Positions 35,400 through 43,696 of a stretch of DNA of 64,000 bases are shown in pieces. The translations under genes and the position numbers were made by a program. The notes beneath the pieces were generated by a model, which worked only from the letters and a program-made list of their open reading frames with translations, was not told the DNA's origin and did not search any database. Source of the stretch: CADEDH01 sp965263455 (GTDB lineage Bacteria > Actinomycetota > Acidimicrobiia > Acidimicrobiales > SZUA-35); the NCBI GenBank assembly GCA_965263455.1, contig CBDHHN010000004.1, positions 1,984,001 to 2,048,000 of the forward strand, in the 5' to 3' direction. The first letter of the stretch is position 1. The number at the start of each line of letters is the position of its first letter.

Positions 35400-35430
35400 C
35401 TCGCTCCTGGGCTTGGGTTGGTTGGTGCGC

Positions 35431-35443
35431 GACACGATGTGTC
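35431..35443. promoter_or_regulatory. Possible operator GACAC-GAT-GTGTC between fadD and thiolase
   Basis: A 5-3-5 perfect inverted repeat 32 bases from the fadD start in the divergent interval. Weak evidence: short arms, and no regulator gene nearby. Confidence 0.3.
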
Positions 35444-35518
35444 AGGAGGCACAAGGTTACCGGTCGGGCACCGGCCACGCCCCACCCGGCCGATGGCGAC
35501 GGGCCGCCGTCGCGGAGG

Positions 35519-35524
35519 TAGGTT
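35519..35524 (+). promoter_or_regulatory. -10-like TAGGTT before the thiolase gene
   Basis: TAGGTT about 50 bases before ATG 35575. The leader contains GAGAGG before the start, so this gene appears leadered. Confidence 0.35.
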
Positions 35525-35574
35525 GGACCAGGCGAGGGGCCCGTCCACCAGCCCCGTAGAGAGGTTGAAGAGCA

Positions 35575-36762
35575 ATGGAAAACGCGGTGATCGTCGACGC
35601 CCTCCGGACACCGATGGGCAAGCGCAACGGTTCGCTCTCGGGCTGGCATCCGGCCGACCTGGCGGCCGAGGTGCTCAAGGCCCTGGCCGACCGTAACAAC
35701 CTCGATCCGGCCCTGGTCGATGACGTGATCATGGGCTGCGTCATGCAGGTCGGGGCCCAGGCCGTGAACGTCGGCCGCAACGCGGTGCTGAGCGCCGGTT
35801 GGCCCGAGTCGGTGCCCTCCACCACCGTGGACCGGCAGTGCGGCTCCTCCCAGCAGTCGGCCCACTTCGCCGCCCAGGGGGTCATGGCCGGTGCCTACGA
35901 CGTCGTGGTCGCCGCCGGGGTCGAGGTGATGAGCCTGGTGCCGATGGGCGCGTCGGTGATGGTCAAAGACGTCGGCGCCCCGTTCTCGGCCCCCATCGAG
36001 AACCGCTACGCCGAGGTCGGCGGTCTCCAGCCCCAGGGCATCGGGGCCGAGATGATCGCCGAGAAGTGGGGCATCACCCGCGAGCAGCTCGACGAGTACG
36101 GCCTGATGAGCCAGCAGCGGGCGGCCCGGGCCCGGGACGAGGGCCGCTTCGACGCCGAGATCCTGCCGGTGGCCGAGAAGATCCTCGATCGCGAGGGGGG
36201 CAAGGTCGTCGAGACGGGCGAGATGGTTCGGACCGACGGCGGCATCCGGGAATCGACCCTGGAGAAGCTGGCGTCGCTCAAGCCCGCCTTCCTGCCCGAC
36301 GGCAAGGTGACGGCCGGCAACAGCTCCCAGATCACCGACGGCGCCGCCGCCGTGCTGATCATGAGCGAGTCCAAGGCCAACGAGTTGGGGCTGCCGATCC
36401 GGGCCCGCTTCCACAGCTTCTCGCTGGCCGGCGTCGACCCGGTCACCATGCTGACCGGCCCCATCCCGGCCACGACCAAGGTGTTCGAGCGGTCGGGCCT
36501 GTCGATGGACGACATCGACGTGTTCGAGGTCAACGAGGCGTTCGCCTCGGTCGTGTTGGCCTGGGCCGCCGAGCACGGCCCGGACATGGAGAAGGTGAAC
36601 CCCAATGGCGGGGCCATAGCCCTCGGCCACCCCCTCGGCTGTTCCGGCGCCCGGCTCATGACCACCATGCTCCACGAACTGGAGCGGACGGGTGGCCGCT
36701 ACGGGCTGCAGACCATGTGCGAGGGTGGCGGCATGGCCAACGCCACCATCATCGAGCGCTGA
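35575..36762 (+). CDS. Thiolase (acetyl-CoA acetyltransferase)
   Basis: A 395-residue thiolase, full length. Nucleophile Cys89 is in STTVDRQCGSSQQ, His at about 352 in NGGAIALGHPLGCSGARL, and the proton-exchanging Cys at about 382 in TMCEGGGMA. All three catalytic residues are intact. It catalyses thiolytic cleavage of 3-ketoacyl-CoA or, in reverse, acetoacetyl-CoA formation. Position next to a divergent fadD favours beta-oxidation, without proving chain length. Ribosome-binding site GAGAGGTTGAAGAGCA before ATG. The zinc-ribbon gene follows 34 bases downstream, probably co-transcribed. Confidence 0.95.
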   Translation: MENAVIVDALRTPMGKRNGSLSGWHPADLAAEVLKALADRNNLDPALVDDVIMGCVMQVGAQAVNVGRNAVLSAGWPESVPSTTVDRQCGSSQQSAHFAAQGVMAGAYDVVVAAGVEVMSLVPMGASVMVKDVGAPFSAPIENRYAEVGGLQPQGIGAEMIAEKWGITREQLDEYGLMSQQRAARARDEGRFDAEILPVAEKILDREGGKVVETGEMVRTDGGIRESTLEKLASLKPAFLPDGKVTAGNSSQITDGAAAVLIMSESKANELGLPIRARFHSFSLAGVDPVTMLTGPIPATTKVFERSGLSMDDIDVFEVNEAFASVVLAWAAEHGPDMEKVNPNGGAIALGHPLGCSGARLMTTMLHELERTGGRYGLQTMCEGGGMANATIIER

Positions 36763-36796
36763 CGGCCAGCGCCGAACGAGGGTGAGGGAACGAACC

Positions 36797-37219
36797 ATGA
36801 GCGACTTCCACCCCGAAACCGAACTCCCCGAGCGGATCGACGACGACGACGAGCCGGTCCCGTCGACCGCCCGGCTTCGGGATGTGGCCACCCAACAGCG
36901 CCGCAAGCGGCTGATCCAGGTGGCGACCGTCGGCGTCGGCGCCCTCCTGATCGGGCTCGGCCAGCCACCGATCAGGGTCCTCATCGCCCTGGCCATCGGC
37001 TACGGGATCGTCACCATGGGCATGACCATGCTGGGCGCCTTCGCCCGGCCCATTCCCGAGCCCCCGCCCCCGGGCGAGCTGCGACGGGTGAAACTCACCT
37101 ATCGGTGTCCGAGCTGCGGCACCGAGTTGCGCATGACCCTGGCCAACGACAGTCTTCCACAGGCACCCCGCCACTGCGCCGACGAGATGGAGCTGACCAC
37201 GCCGCTCGAGGACCGGTAG
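36797..37219 (+). CDS. Membrane protein with two TM segments and C-terminal zinc-ribbon-like domain
   Basis: 140 residues. An acidic N-terminus, then hydrophobic segments at about 40-58 and 59-77 (LIQVATVGVGALLIGLGQPP and VLIALAIGYGIVTMGMTML). The C-terminal domain has CPSCGTEL and a later HC pair (CPSC at about 105-108, then RHCADEMEL). It could bind one zinc ion. I do not recognise the family; it may be class-specific. ATG 36797 follows GAGGGAACG. It ends right before the DnaA-box region. Confidence 0.72.
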   Translation: MSDFHPETELPERIDDDDEPVPSTARLRDVATQQRRKRLIQVATVGVGALLIGLGQPPIRVLIALAIGYGIVTMGMTMLGAFARPIPEPPPPGELRRVKLTYRCPSCGTELRMTLANDSLPQAPRHCADEMELTTPLEDR

Positions 37220-37488
37220 TTCAGTTTCGCAGCATCCAGGGTCGGGCAGCTCGACCTGGGGACAGCCGCAAGCACCTCGCTAGTTATCCACAAAACGGGC
37301 TGCTCGGCGACGTCAGGAGAGGGTTGCCGATCCACAGCCTGTGGGCAGAGTTGCGATTTGTAACCGCTTGTCCACCTGAGCGACATTCGTTGGGTGTGAT
37401 GTCACTGCTTGTGGTCGTATCGCCCCGAAGCCTCCGCAGGCTGTGGACAACTTGTGGGTAGAGGGGCGCCGAAGGCCTCAGCGGTACG
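37220..37488. other. Intergenic region with a DnaA-box cluster; candidate replication-origin or DnaA-control site
   Basis: Contains TTATCCACA (37284-37292) and TGTGGACAA (37442-37450, reverse complement of TTGTCCACA), both perfect boxes. TTGTCCACC (37368-37376) matches at 8 of 9. Weaker matches (CGATCCACA near 37330, TGTGGGTAG near 37453) are also present. The region has no gene and fewer GC pairs than its flanks, and lies next to crgA, a gene that is close to oriC in mycobacteria. dnaA and dnaN are not in this window. Confidence 0.45.
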
Positions 37489-37749
37489 TCAACGCCACTG
37501 CGTGGCGGCCACGATCCCGACCAGGATCAACCCCAGCCCGCCCAGCAGGTAGAGGTTGTCGGGGTCGGCCAGGAAGATGTAGTTGACCAGGATCACCAGG
37601 GTCCCGGCGAGCAGGGCGACGGCCATGATGATGGGAATGAACCGATCGATCGGCCGATCGAGCCGCACCGGCTCCCGGCTGACCACCCCACCGTCCTCGC
37701 CGGCCTTGGGGGTGATCCGTCCTCCGCGTGACTTGTCCTGGCGCACCAC
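37489..37749 (-). CDS. crgA: Cell division protein CrgA
   Basis: An 86-residue CrgA: basic N-terminus (MVRQDKSRGGRITPK), TM1 at about 37-57 and TM2 at about 67-84. The family ending NLYLLGGLGLILVGIVAATQ is present. CrgA is a small septal membrane protein that helps recruit and regulate peptidoglycan-synthesis proteins (FtsI/FtsQ in mycobacteria). GTG 37749 with a following GTG codon; TAAGGT lies 8 bases upstream. Divergent from trpG by 74 bases, as in mycobacteria where crgA and trpG are near neighbours. Confidence 0.9.
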   Translation of the reverse strand: MVRQDKSRGGRITPKAGEDGGVVSREPVRLDRPIDRFIPIIMAVALLAGTLVILVNYIFLADPDNLYLLGGLGLILVGIVAATQWR

Positions 37750-37757
37750 GACTGGAC

Positions 37758-37763
37758 ACCTTA
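37758..37763 (-). promoter_or_regulatory. -10-like TAAGGT before crgA
   Basis: TAAGGT on the minus strand, 8 bases before the crgA GTG. No ribosome-binding site between them. Confidence 0.4.
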
Positions 37764-37810
37764 GTCGGATGGACCGGTGAAACCCCGTCGACCGTCCCGA
37801 GGCCTCCCGC

Positions 37811-37816
37811 TACCCT
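37811..37816 (+). promoter_or_regulatory. -10-like TACCCT before trpG
   Basis: TACCCT, then 7 bases, then GTG 37824. A TCGACC sequence lies 17 bases upstream as a weak -35. Confidence 0.45.
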
Positions 37817-37823
37817 GCGCCTG

Positions 37824-38420
37824 GTGTCCGAGACCCCTCGCATCCTGGTCATCGACAACTACGACTCGTTCGTCTACATCCTGGTCCAGTACCTGGGCGA
37901 GCTGGGGGCCGACCCGATCGTGGTCCGCAACGACGCCGAGACCGTCGACGAGCTCGCCGCCCTGGAGCCGGACGCCGTCCTGGTCTCACCCGGGCCCGGC
38001 ACCCCGGCCGACGCCGGGGTCTCGATGGCCGTGATCGACCACTTCGCCGGGCGACGGCCGGTGTTCGGGGTGTGCCTGGGCCACCAGTGCATCGGAGAGC
38101 TGTACGGGGGCGCCGTGGTCCGGGCCCCCGAACTGATGCACGGCAAGACCTCGATCATCGACCATGACGACATCGGCGTGTTCGCCGGTCTCCCCCAGCC
38201 GTTGGAGGCGACCCGCTACCACTCGCTGATCGTGGAGGCCGACGGCCTGCCCGATGTGCTCGAGGTCACGGCCCGGACCCGCAACGAGCTGATCATGGGC
38301 CTCCGGCATCGCGAACTGGACGTCGAGGGGGTGCAGTTCCACCCGGAGTCGATCCTGACCGTCGGGGGCATGCAGCTGCTCGACAACTTCTGCCGACGGG
38401 CCCGGGCCGTCGCCGCCTGA
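37824..38420 (+). CDS. trpG: Anthranilate/aminodeoxychorismate synthase glutamine amidotransferase subunit
   Basis: A 198-residue class I glutamine amidotransferase. The N-terminal ILVIDNYDSFVYILVQYLGE is diagnostic for TrpG/PabA. Nucleophile Cys is in GVCLGHQCIGE (about residue 83) and the His-Glu pair in VQFHPESI (about 173-175). It supplies ammonia for anthranilate (TrpE) or p-aminobenzoate synthesis (PabB), possibly both. No trpE is nearby. The position between crgA and pknB matches trpG (Rv0013) of mycobacteria. Convergent with pknB. Confidence 0.93.
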   Translation: MSETPRILVIDNYDSFVYILVQYLGELGADPIVVRNDAETVDELAALEPDAVLVSPGPGTPADAGVSMAVIDHFAGRRPVFGVCLGHQCIGELYGGAVVRAPELMHGKTSIIDHDDIGVFAGLPQPLEATRYHSLIVEADGLPDVLEVTARTRNELIMGLRHRELDVEGVQFHPESILTVGGMQLLDNFCRRARAVAA

Positions 38421-38513
38421 GGACAGGCCGACCGACAGCGCAAGCCCCGCACGAAGCCGTCGAGCCCTACGGTCGGAGACCGGGAACCGCCACGGAAGCG
38501 GCCCTGCGGCCGA

Positions 38514-40586
38514 TCAACCGTCGGCGGCGGTGGTGCTCGTCGGCGCCTCGGTCGTCGTGGTGGTCGTCGTCGTGGTGGTCGTCGACGTGGTCGTCGTGGC
38601 CTGGGCCGCCCCCACGCTCAGGGTCACCTGGGATCCCGTCTGGACCTGGGTCCCCGGGGGTGGATCCTGGGCCACGACCTTGCCCACGTCGTTCGGGTTG
38701 CCCACCGGCACGTTGATGATCACCGGGATGAGCCCCCGCTCGTTCAGGAGCAGCTCGGCCGCCTGCTGAACCAGGCGGGGGCCGGCCATGTCGGGGACGT
38801 CGACCACGTCGGGGCCGCTGGAGACCACGACCACCACCGGCACCCCGAGATCGACCTTGCTCCCGGCCGGGGGCTCGGTCCGGATGACCACGTCGATCGG
38901 GACGTCGGCGCTGCCCTCCGGATTGATCACCACGTTGGTGAAACCGAGCTGGCCGAGCTGCAGCGTGGCCTGGGCCGCGGGCTGGCCGGCCAGATCGGGG
39001 ATGTCGGCCTGGGCCGGCCCGTTCGAGACGGTGAGGGTGATGACCGAGCCGGCGTTGACCTGCTGACCGGCCTGGAGCGACTGGTCGATCACCACGTCGA
39101 GGGGGATCTGATCGTTCTCGACCCGCTCGACGTTGGGCTCCAGATTGGCGCCGAAGAGCAGATCGGTGGCCTCGGTGTGGTTGAGACCGACGACGTTGGG
39201 CACGATCACGAGCTCGGAGGCCTGGACGATGCGGATCACGACCTCGCTGCCCGGCTCCAGCTCGGTGCCGGCCTCCGGGTCCTGTTCGAACACCTGGCCG
39301 GGCTCGAAATCGTCGTTGGGGACGAACTCGGGACGGACGGTGAAACCGGCGTCGACCAGCCGATTGGTGGCGGCGCTCTGGGACTCCCCGATCACGGTCG
39401 GGACCGGCTCGGTCTCGACCGTCGTCTCCTCGGTGCTGTCGGTGCCGGTGACGGCGTTGGCGATCAGCACCACCAGCCCGACCATCAACAGCAGGAGCCC
39501 GGCCAACATGATGACGAAGACGCCGGTCCGGCTCGGAGGTTCGTAGTACTCCTCCACCGGCTCCACCTGCCGAACCGCGGCCGAGGCCGGGACCGCCCGG
39601 GTGGTGTCGATGATGGCCCGCGAGCCGGTGTCGGGGCTGTGCGGGGCCTGGCGACCGTTGGTGACCGGCGGTGCGGCCATGGCCCGGGTCTGGTCGTACT
39701 GGTCGGGCCCGGGGTCCATGGCCGGCGGGTTGACCCCGACGAGGGGGTGACCCTCCCGGAACCGGCGGAGATCGGCCCGGACGTCCTCGGCCGCGGCGTA
39801 CCGGTGATCGGGATCCTTGGCCAGGAGCCGGTCGATGATGGCCTCGAGCGGAGCCGGGACCGTGGGGTTCCGGGTGGTGACCTTGGGGGCCGGCTCCTGC
39901 ACGTGCTTGTAGGCGATCGACACGGGCGAGGCGCCGGTGAAGGGCGGCTCACCGGCCAGCATCTCGAACAGGACCACACCGAGCGAGTACAGGTCGCTCC
40001 GGGGGTCGACCTGCTTGCCCTGAGCCTGTTCCGGAGAGAAGTAGCTGGCGGTGCCCATGACCGAGCCGGTCTGGGTCAGCTCGGCCTCGTCGCCGCCGAA
40101 GGCCCGGGCGATACCGAAGTCGGTCACCTTCACCTGGCCCTGGGGCGTGATCATGATGTTGCCCGGCTTCACGTCGCGGTGGACGGTGCCGTTGCGGTGG
40201 GCGAACCCGAGGGCGGCGGCCACGTCGGTGGCGATCTCGGCCGCCCGATCCGGGTACAGGTGCCCCTCGGCGGCCAGGACGTCGGCCAGACTGCGACCCT
40301 CGACGTACTCCATCACGATGAAGTAGGTGTCCTCGTGGGTGCCCCAGTCGTACACCGCGACCACGCTCGGGTGGTTCAGGTTGGCGGCGGCCTGGGCCTC
40401 GCGGCGGAAGCGGGCCACGAACGACGGCTCGGCCGCGTACTGGGGGAACAACACCTTGACCGCGACCGGTCGATCCAACAGCTGGTCGCGGGCCAGGAAC
40501 ACGTCGGCCATGCCACCCCTGGCAATCCGACGGTGCAGCTCGTATCGACCGCTCAGAACCGGCCGGGCGGTGGAGGCATCAGTCAC
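38514..40586 (-). CDS. pknB: Serine/threonine protein kinase PknB with four PASTA domains
   Basis: 690 residues. Kinase domain ~14-275: RIARGGMADVF loop, Lys44 (VAVKVL), HRDVKPGN at 135-142, DFG at 155-157. A juxtamembrane linker is followed by one TM at about 352-377 and then four PASTA repeats (about 390-660), which bind muropeptides. The C-terminus is a Thr-rich tail. It senses peptidoglycan state and phosphorylates cell-wall proteins and FHA-binding partners. GTG 40586, with TAACAT 9 bases upstream. There is no second kinase (pknA) between it and pbpA, and a 192-base gap separates it from pbpA. Confidence 0.97.
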   Translation of the reverse strand: MTDASTARPVLSGRYELHRRIARGGMADVFLARDQLLDRPVAVKVLFPQYAAEPSFVARFRREAQAAANLNHPSVVAVYDWGTHEDTYFIVMEYVEGRSLADVLAAEGHLYPDRAAEIATDVAAALGFAHRNGTVHRDVKPGNIMITPQGQVKVTDFGIARAFGGDEAELTQTGSVMGTASYFSPEQAQGKQVDPRSDLYSLGVVLFEMLAGEPPFTGASPVSIAYKHVQEPAPKVTTRNPTVPAPLEAIIDRLLAKDPDHRYAAAEDVRADLRRFREGHPLVGVNPPAMDPGPDQYDQTRAMAAPPVTNGRQAPHSPDTGSRAIIDTTRAVPASAAVRQVEPVEEYYEPPSRTGVFVIMLAGLLLLMVGLVVLIANAVTGTDSTEETTVETEPVPTVIGESQSAATNRLVDAGFTVRPEFVPNDDFEPGQVFEQDPEAGTELEPGSEVVIRIVQASELVIVPNVVGLNHTEATDLLFGANLEPNVERVENDQIPLDVVIDQSLQAGQQVNAGSVITLTVSNGPAQADIPDLAGQPAAQATLQLGQLGFTNVVINPEGSADVPIDVVIRTEPPAGSKVDLGVPVVVVVSSGPDVVDVPDMAGPRLVQQAAELLLNERGLIPVIINVPVGNPNDVGKVVAQDPPPGTQVQTGSQVTLSVGAAQATTTTSTTTTTTTTTTTEAPTSTTAADG

Positions 40587-40595
40587 AACAGGTGA

Positions 40596-40601
40596 ATGTT
40601 A
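40596..40601 (-). promoter_or_regulatory. -10-like TAACAT before pknB
   Basis: TAACAT on the minus strand, 9 bases before the pknB GTG. It gives pknB its own promoter besides read-through from the upstream operon. Confidence 0.4.
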
Positions 40602-40778
40602 CTCATGCTGGGCCCTCACGCGTCACCGGCAACCCGTTTGATGATGAACCATTCGCCACACGGACCGACCATCCGGTCCGGTCGCGCCGCTACCGGTCGG
40701 GTCGGCCCGGGACCCGGTCACGGAGCACGGCCGGGCACCACGGGGCGAGGCCGAAGCCCGGGATGCCGGCCTCCGCCG

Positions 40779-42296
40779 TCAGGGCCGGCCGCTGAACCAG
40801 GTGGCGAACAGCTGCTGGGCGATGGGACCGGCCACCCGGCCCCCGGTCTGGTCCCCCGAGCCCTCCTGGCCCTCGACCAGCACGGCCACGGCAAGCTCCG
40901 GCTCCTCGCCGGGGAGCCCGGCGTAGCCGACGATCCAGGCGTTGGAGGCGGGGGGCTCGGTCCCGAGCTGGGCCGTGCCGGTCTTGACCGACACCTCGAC
41001 GCCGGCCACGGCCGCCGTGTTGCCACTCCCCCGCTCACCCGCCTCCCGCAGGGCGATCTGGAGGGCGGCCGCCGTCTCGCCGTTCATCGACCGGCGCCAA
41101 CCGCCGGGCTCGTTGCGGGACAGGACCCGGCCGTCGGCGTCGCGCACCTCGGCCAGGACGTGGGGGGTGGGGATGACCCCGTCGTTGGCCACCCCGGCCG
41201 CCACCAGCACCATGGCCAGGGGCGAGGCCTGGACCTCGAACTGCCCGATGCCGCTCTGGGCCAGCAGCGGCGTGTTCTCGAACAGCCCGGCCGGGCGATC
41301 CGGTGTGGGCTCTTCCAGCCGATCGCCGAAGACCTCGGGCTGGGGGTAGATGCTGGCCACGGCCCCCGGCAGATCCAGGGGCGGAATCTCGTTGAACCCG
41401 TTGGCCCGGGACTGCTGCTCCATCTTGAACGGCCCGATCTGCTCGGCCGCCAGGGCGGCGAACTGCACGTTGCACGACTGCACCAGGAGCTCGATCAGGT
41501 TCCCGCCGCAGGCCCGCCCCCCGAAGTTGGTGATGGGTCGGGAGGTGAGCGGCGGGGTGTAGGCGTCGGTGGCCGGGAACTCGGGCTCGGTCAGGGTGAC
41601 GACCTGCTCCTCCAGCCCGGCGGCCGAGGTCACGATCTTGAACGTCGAACCGGGGAAGAACACGTCCCGGTAGGCCTTGGCCCGCAGGGGGTTGCCGTCG
41701 GCCTCCAACAGATCGAGGTACATGGCGTTGGCGGCGTTGGTGTCGTTGTCGGCCACCAGGTTGGGGTCATAGGACGGGAAGCTCCACAAGGCCCGTATGG
41801 CGCCCGTGCGGGGGTCCATGGCCACCACCGATCCCGATCGCGAACCGAGGGCGTCCCGGGCCACGGTCTGCAGGCGATGGTCGAGGGTCAACACGATCGA
41901 CCCCACGTCGGGGTCGGGATCGAGCAGGCTGGTGAGGTCGTCGAGCTGCTGGGCCGCGGTGCGGCCCACGATGGCATCGTCGTGGGTCCGCTCGACGCCG
42001 TCCGAGCCGACCGTGAACGAGATGTAGCCGACGGTGTGGGCGTACAACTCCCCCTCGGGATACGTGCGTTGCTGGCTGAAGAAGCCGTCCGAGGGCTCCG
42101 AGGTGGCCACCACCACGCCGTCGGTGGTGACGATGTCGCCCCGGGGTCGGTTGAAGTTGCGCTGGGCGCCGCGGGTGTTGGACGGGTCGTCCCGCAACGC
42201 TTCGGCCTGGAACACCTGGACCCGGTTGAGCTGGATGAACAGGATGCAGAAGCAACCCAGCAGCACGACGAGGACGTGACGGAGCGAGGCGTTCAC
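40779..42296 (-). CDS. pbpA: Penicillin-binding protein PbpA (class B transpeptidase)
   Basis: 505 residues. N-terminal TM (about 5-24), dimerisation region, then a transpeptidase domain. Catalytic SxxK is STFK (about 215), SxN is SCN (about 272) and KTG is KTGT (about 437), all present. Similar in length to mycobacterial PbpA. It cross-links septal or polar peptidoglycan together with RodA and is regulated by PknB phosphorylation in mycobacteria. GTG 42296 follows the rodA stop by 22 bases. Confidence 0.95.
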   Translation of the reverse strand: MNASLRHVLVVLLGCFCILFIQLNRVQVFQAEALRDDPSNTRGAQRNFNRPRGDIVTTDGVVVATSEPSDGFFSQQRTYPEGELYAHTVGYISFTVGSDGVERTHDDAIVGRTAAQQLDDLTSLLDPDPDVGSIVLTLDHRLQTVARDALGSRSGSVVAMDPRTGAIRALWSFPSYDPNLVADNDTNAANAMYLDLLEADGNPLRAKAYRDVFFPGSTFKIVTSAAGLEEQVVTLTEPEFPATDAYTPPLTSRPITNFGGRACGGNLIELLVQSCNVQFAALAAEQIGPFKMEQQSRANGFNEIPPLDLPGAVASIYPQPEVFGDRLEEPTPDRPAGLFENTPLLAQSGIGQFEVQASPLAMVLVAAGVANDGVIPTPHVLAEVRDADGRVLSRNEPGGWRRSMNGETAAALQIALREAGERGSGNTAAVAGVEVSVKTGTAQLGTEPPASNAWIVGYAGLPGEEPELAVAVLVEGQEGSGDQTGGRVAGPIAQQLFATWFSGRP

Positions 42297-42318
42297 GGGC
42301 GGGTCCCGGATCCGATCC

Positions 42319-43680
42319 TCACCCGCCGGCGGCCGGGGCCGGACCGACGAGCGTGCCCCGGCCGGCGTCGGAGGCCGGGGCCGCGGAGGCCGAAGCCGAA
42401 CTCGAGGTCGAAGCCGAGGTCGAAGCCGAGGCCGAGATGCGGACGAGCAGGGCCAGGATGATGTAGTTCGAGATGAGCGACGACCCGCCGTAGGACACGA
42501 ACGGCAGGGTCACACCGGTCAGGGGCAGGACCCGAAGCACCCCGCCGATGATGATGAAGGCCTGGAAGCCGAGCAGGGCGGTGAGACCGGCGGCGAGCAG
42601 CTTCTCGAAATCGTCGTCGGTCGTGGCCGCCACCCGGAACCCGGAGCTGACGAAGAACATGAAGGCGGCGAGGACGGCGGTGGCGCCCAGGAGACCCAGC
42701 TCCTCGCCGATGGCGGCGAAGATCATGTCGGTGGGGGCGAACGGGATCTTGGTCGGCAGACCGGAGCCGAGGCCGGTCCCCGTGATCCCCCCGTCGGCGA
42801 AGGCGAACGCGGCCTCGACGATCTGGAACCCGGCGCCCTTGGGGTCCTCGAACGGGTTCAGCCAGATGTCGACCCGGGTCTGGACGTGGCCGAACAACCG
42901 CCACGACGTCACCGCGCCGACGCTGAACAGGGCCATCCCGATGATCACGTAGGCGGCCCGGCCGGTGGCCACGTAGATCATCACCAGGAACAGGGTGAAG
43001 AACAGCAGGGACGAACCGAGGTCGCGCTGGAGCACCATCACCATCAGGGCCACGCCGAGGGCCAGGAGCAGGGGGCCGAAGTACTTGAAGGCGGGGATGT
43101 GCAGGGGCCCCAGGCGCCGGTTGGCGATCATCAGCAGGTCGCGCTTGTCGGCCAGGTAGCCGGCCAGGAAGGCGGCGAGCACGATCTTGGCGAACTCCCC
43201 GGGCTGGATGGAGAAGGGCCCGATGAAGATCCAGATCTGGGCCCCGTTGATCTGGCGACCGAGCCCCGGGATGAGCGGCAGCATCAGCAGTGCCACCCCG
43301 GCCAGGGCCAGCGTGTAGCGGAAGTCGGCCACCCATTTGAGATCGGGGACGAGCAGGAGCACGGCGGCGAAGGCACCGATCCCGATGAAGGTCCAGGCGA
43401 CCTGGCTGTCGGCCAGGCCCTCGTCGAGTCGGGCGATCATGACCCAACCCAGTCCGTTGAGCAGCGCCGCCAGGGGCAACAGCAGGGGATCGGCCCCGGG
43501 GGCGGCGTAGCGGATGACCACGTGGGCCGCCAGGAGCAGGACCAGGACGATGGCGAAGAAGCCGGCGATGCCGGTGCTGATCTCGGCCGTCTCCCCCGCA
43601 TTGAGGGAGAAATAGGCGACCACGGTGATGATGGTCCCGAGGACGAGGAGGCTCAGCTCCAGGTTGCGCGCGCCCCGCAT
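42319..43680 (-). CDS. rodA: RodA/FtsW/SpoVE family peptidoglycan glycosyltransferase
   Basis: A 453-residue polytopic protein with about ten or more TM segments. Conserved SEDS signatures: IQPGEFAKIVLAAFLAGYLA, MVLQRDLGSSLLFF, and FVSYGGSSLISNYI near the C-terminus. It polymerises lipid II and partners with PbpA. The C-terminus ends in a Ser/Ala-rich tail encoded by imperfect hexanucleotide repeats. ATG 43680 lies 16 bases after the pstP stop with GGGAGC before it. Confidence 0.95.
   Translation of the reverse strand: MRGARNLELSLLVLGTIITVVAYFSLNAGETAEISTGIAGFFAIVLVLLLAAHVVIRYAAPGADPLLLPLAALLNGLGWVMIARLDEGLADSQVAWTFIGIGAFAAVLLLVPDLKWVADFRYTLALAGVALLMLPLIPGLGRQINGAQIWIFIGPFSIQPGEFAKIVLAAFLAGYLADKRDLLMIANRRLGPLHIPAFKYFGPLLLALGVALMVMVLQRDLGSSLLFFTLFLVMIYVATGRAAYVIIGMALFSVGAVTSWRLFGHVQTRVDIWLNPFEDPKGAGFQIVEAAFAFADGGITGTGLGSGLPTKIPFAPTDMIFAAIGEELGLLGATAVLAAFMFFVSSGFRVAATTDDDFEKLLAAGLTALLGFQAFIIIGGVLRVLPLTGVTLPFVSYGGSSLISNYIILALLVRISASASTSASTSSSASASAAPASDAGRGTLVGPAPAAGG
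42386..42433. repeat. Imperfect hexanucleotide repeat in the rodA 3' end
   Basis: Eight hexamers of the form GA(A/G)(G/C)(C/T)C encode the alternating Ser/Ala/Thr tail of RodA. A frame-neutral length variant site. Confidence 0.55.
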
Positions 43681-43696
43681 GCCGCTCCCGGCGCCG

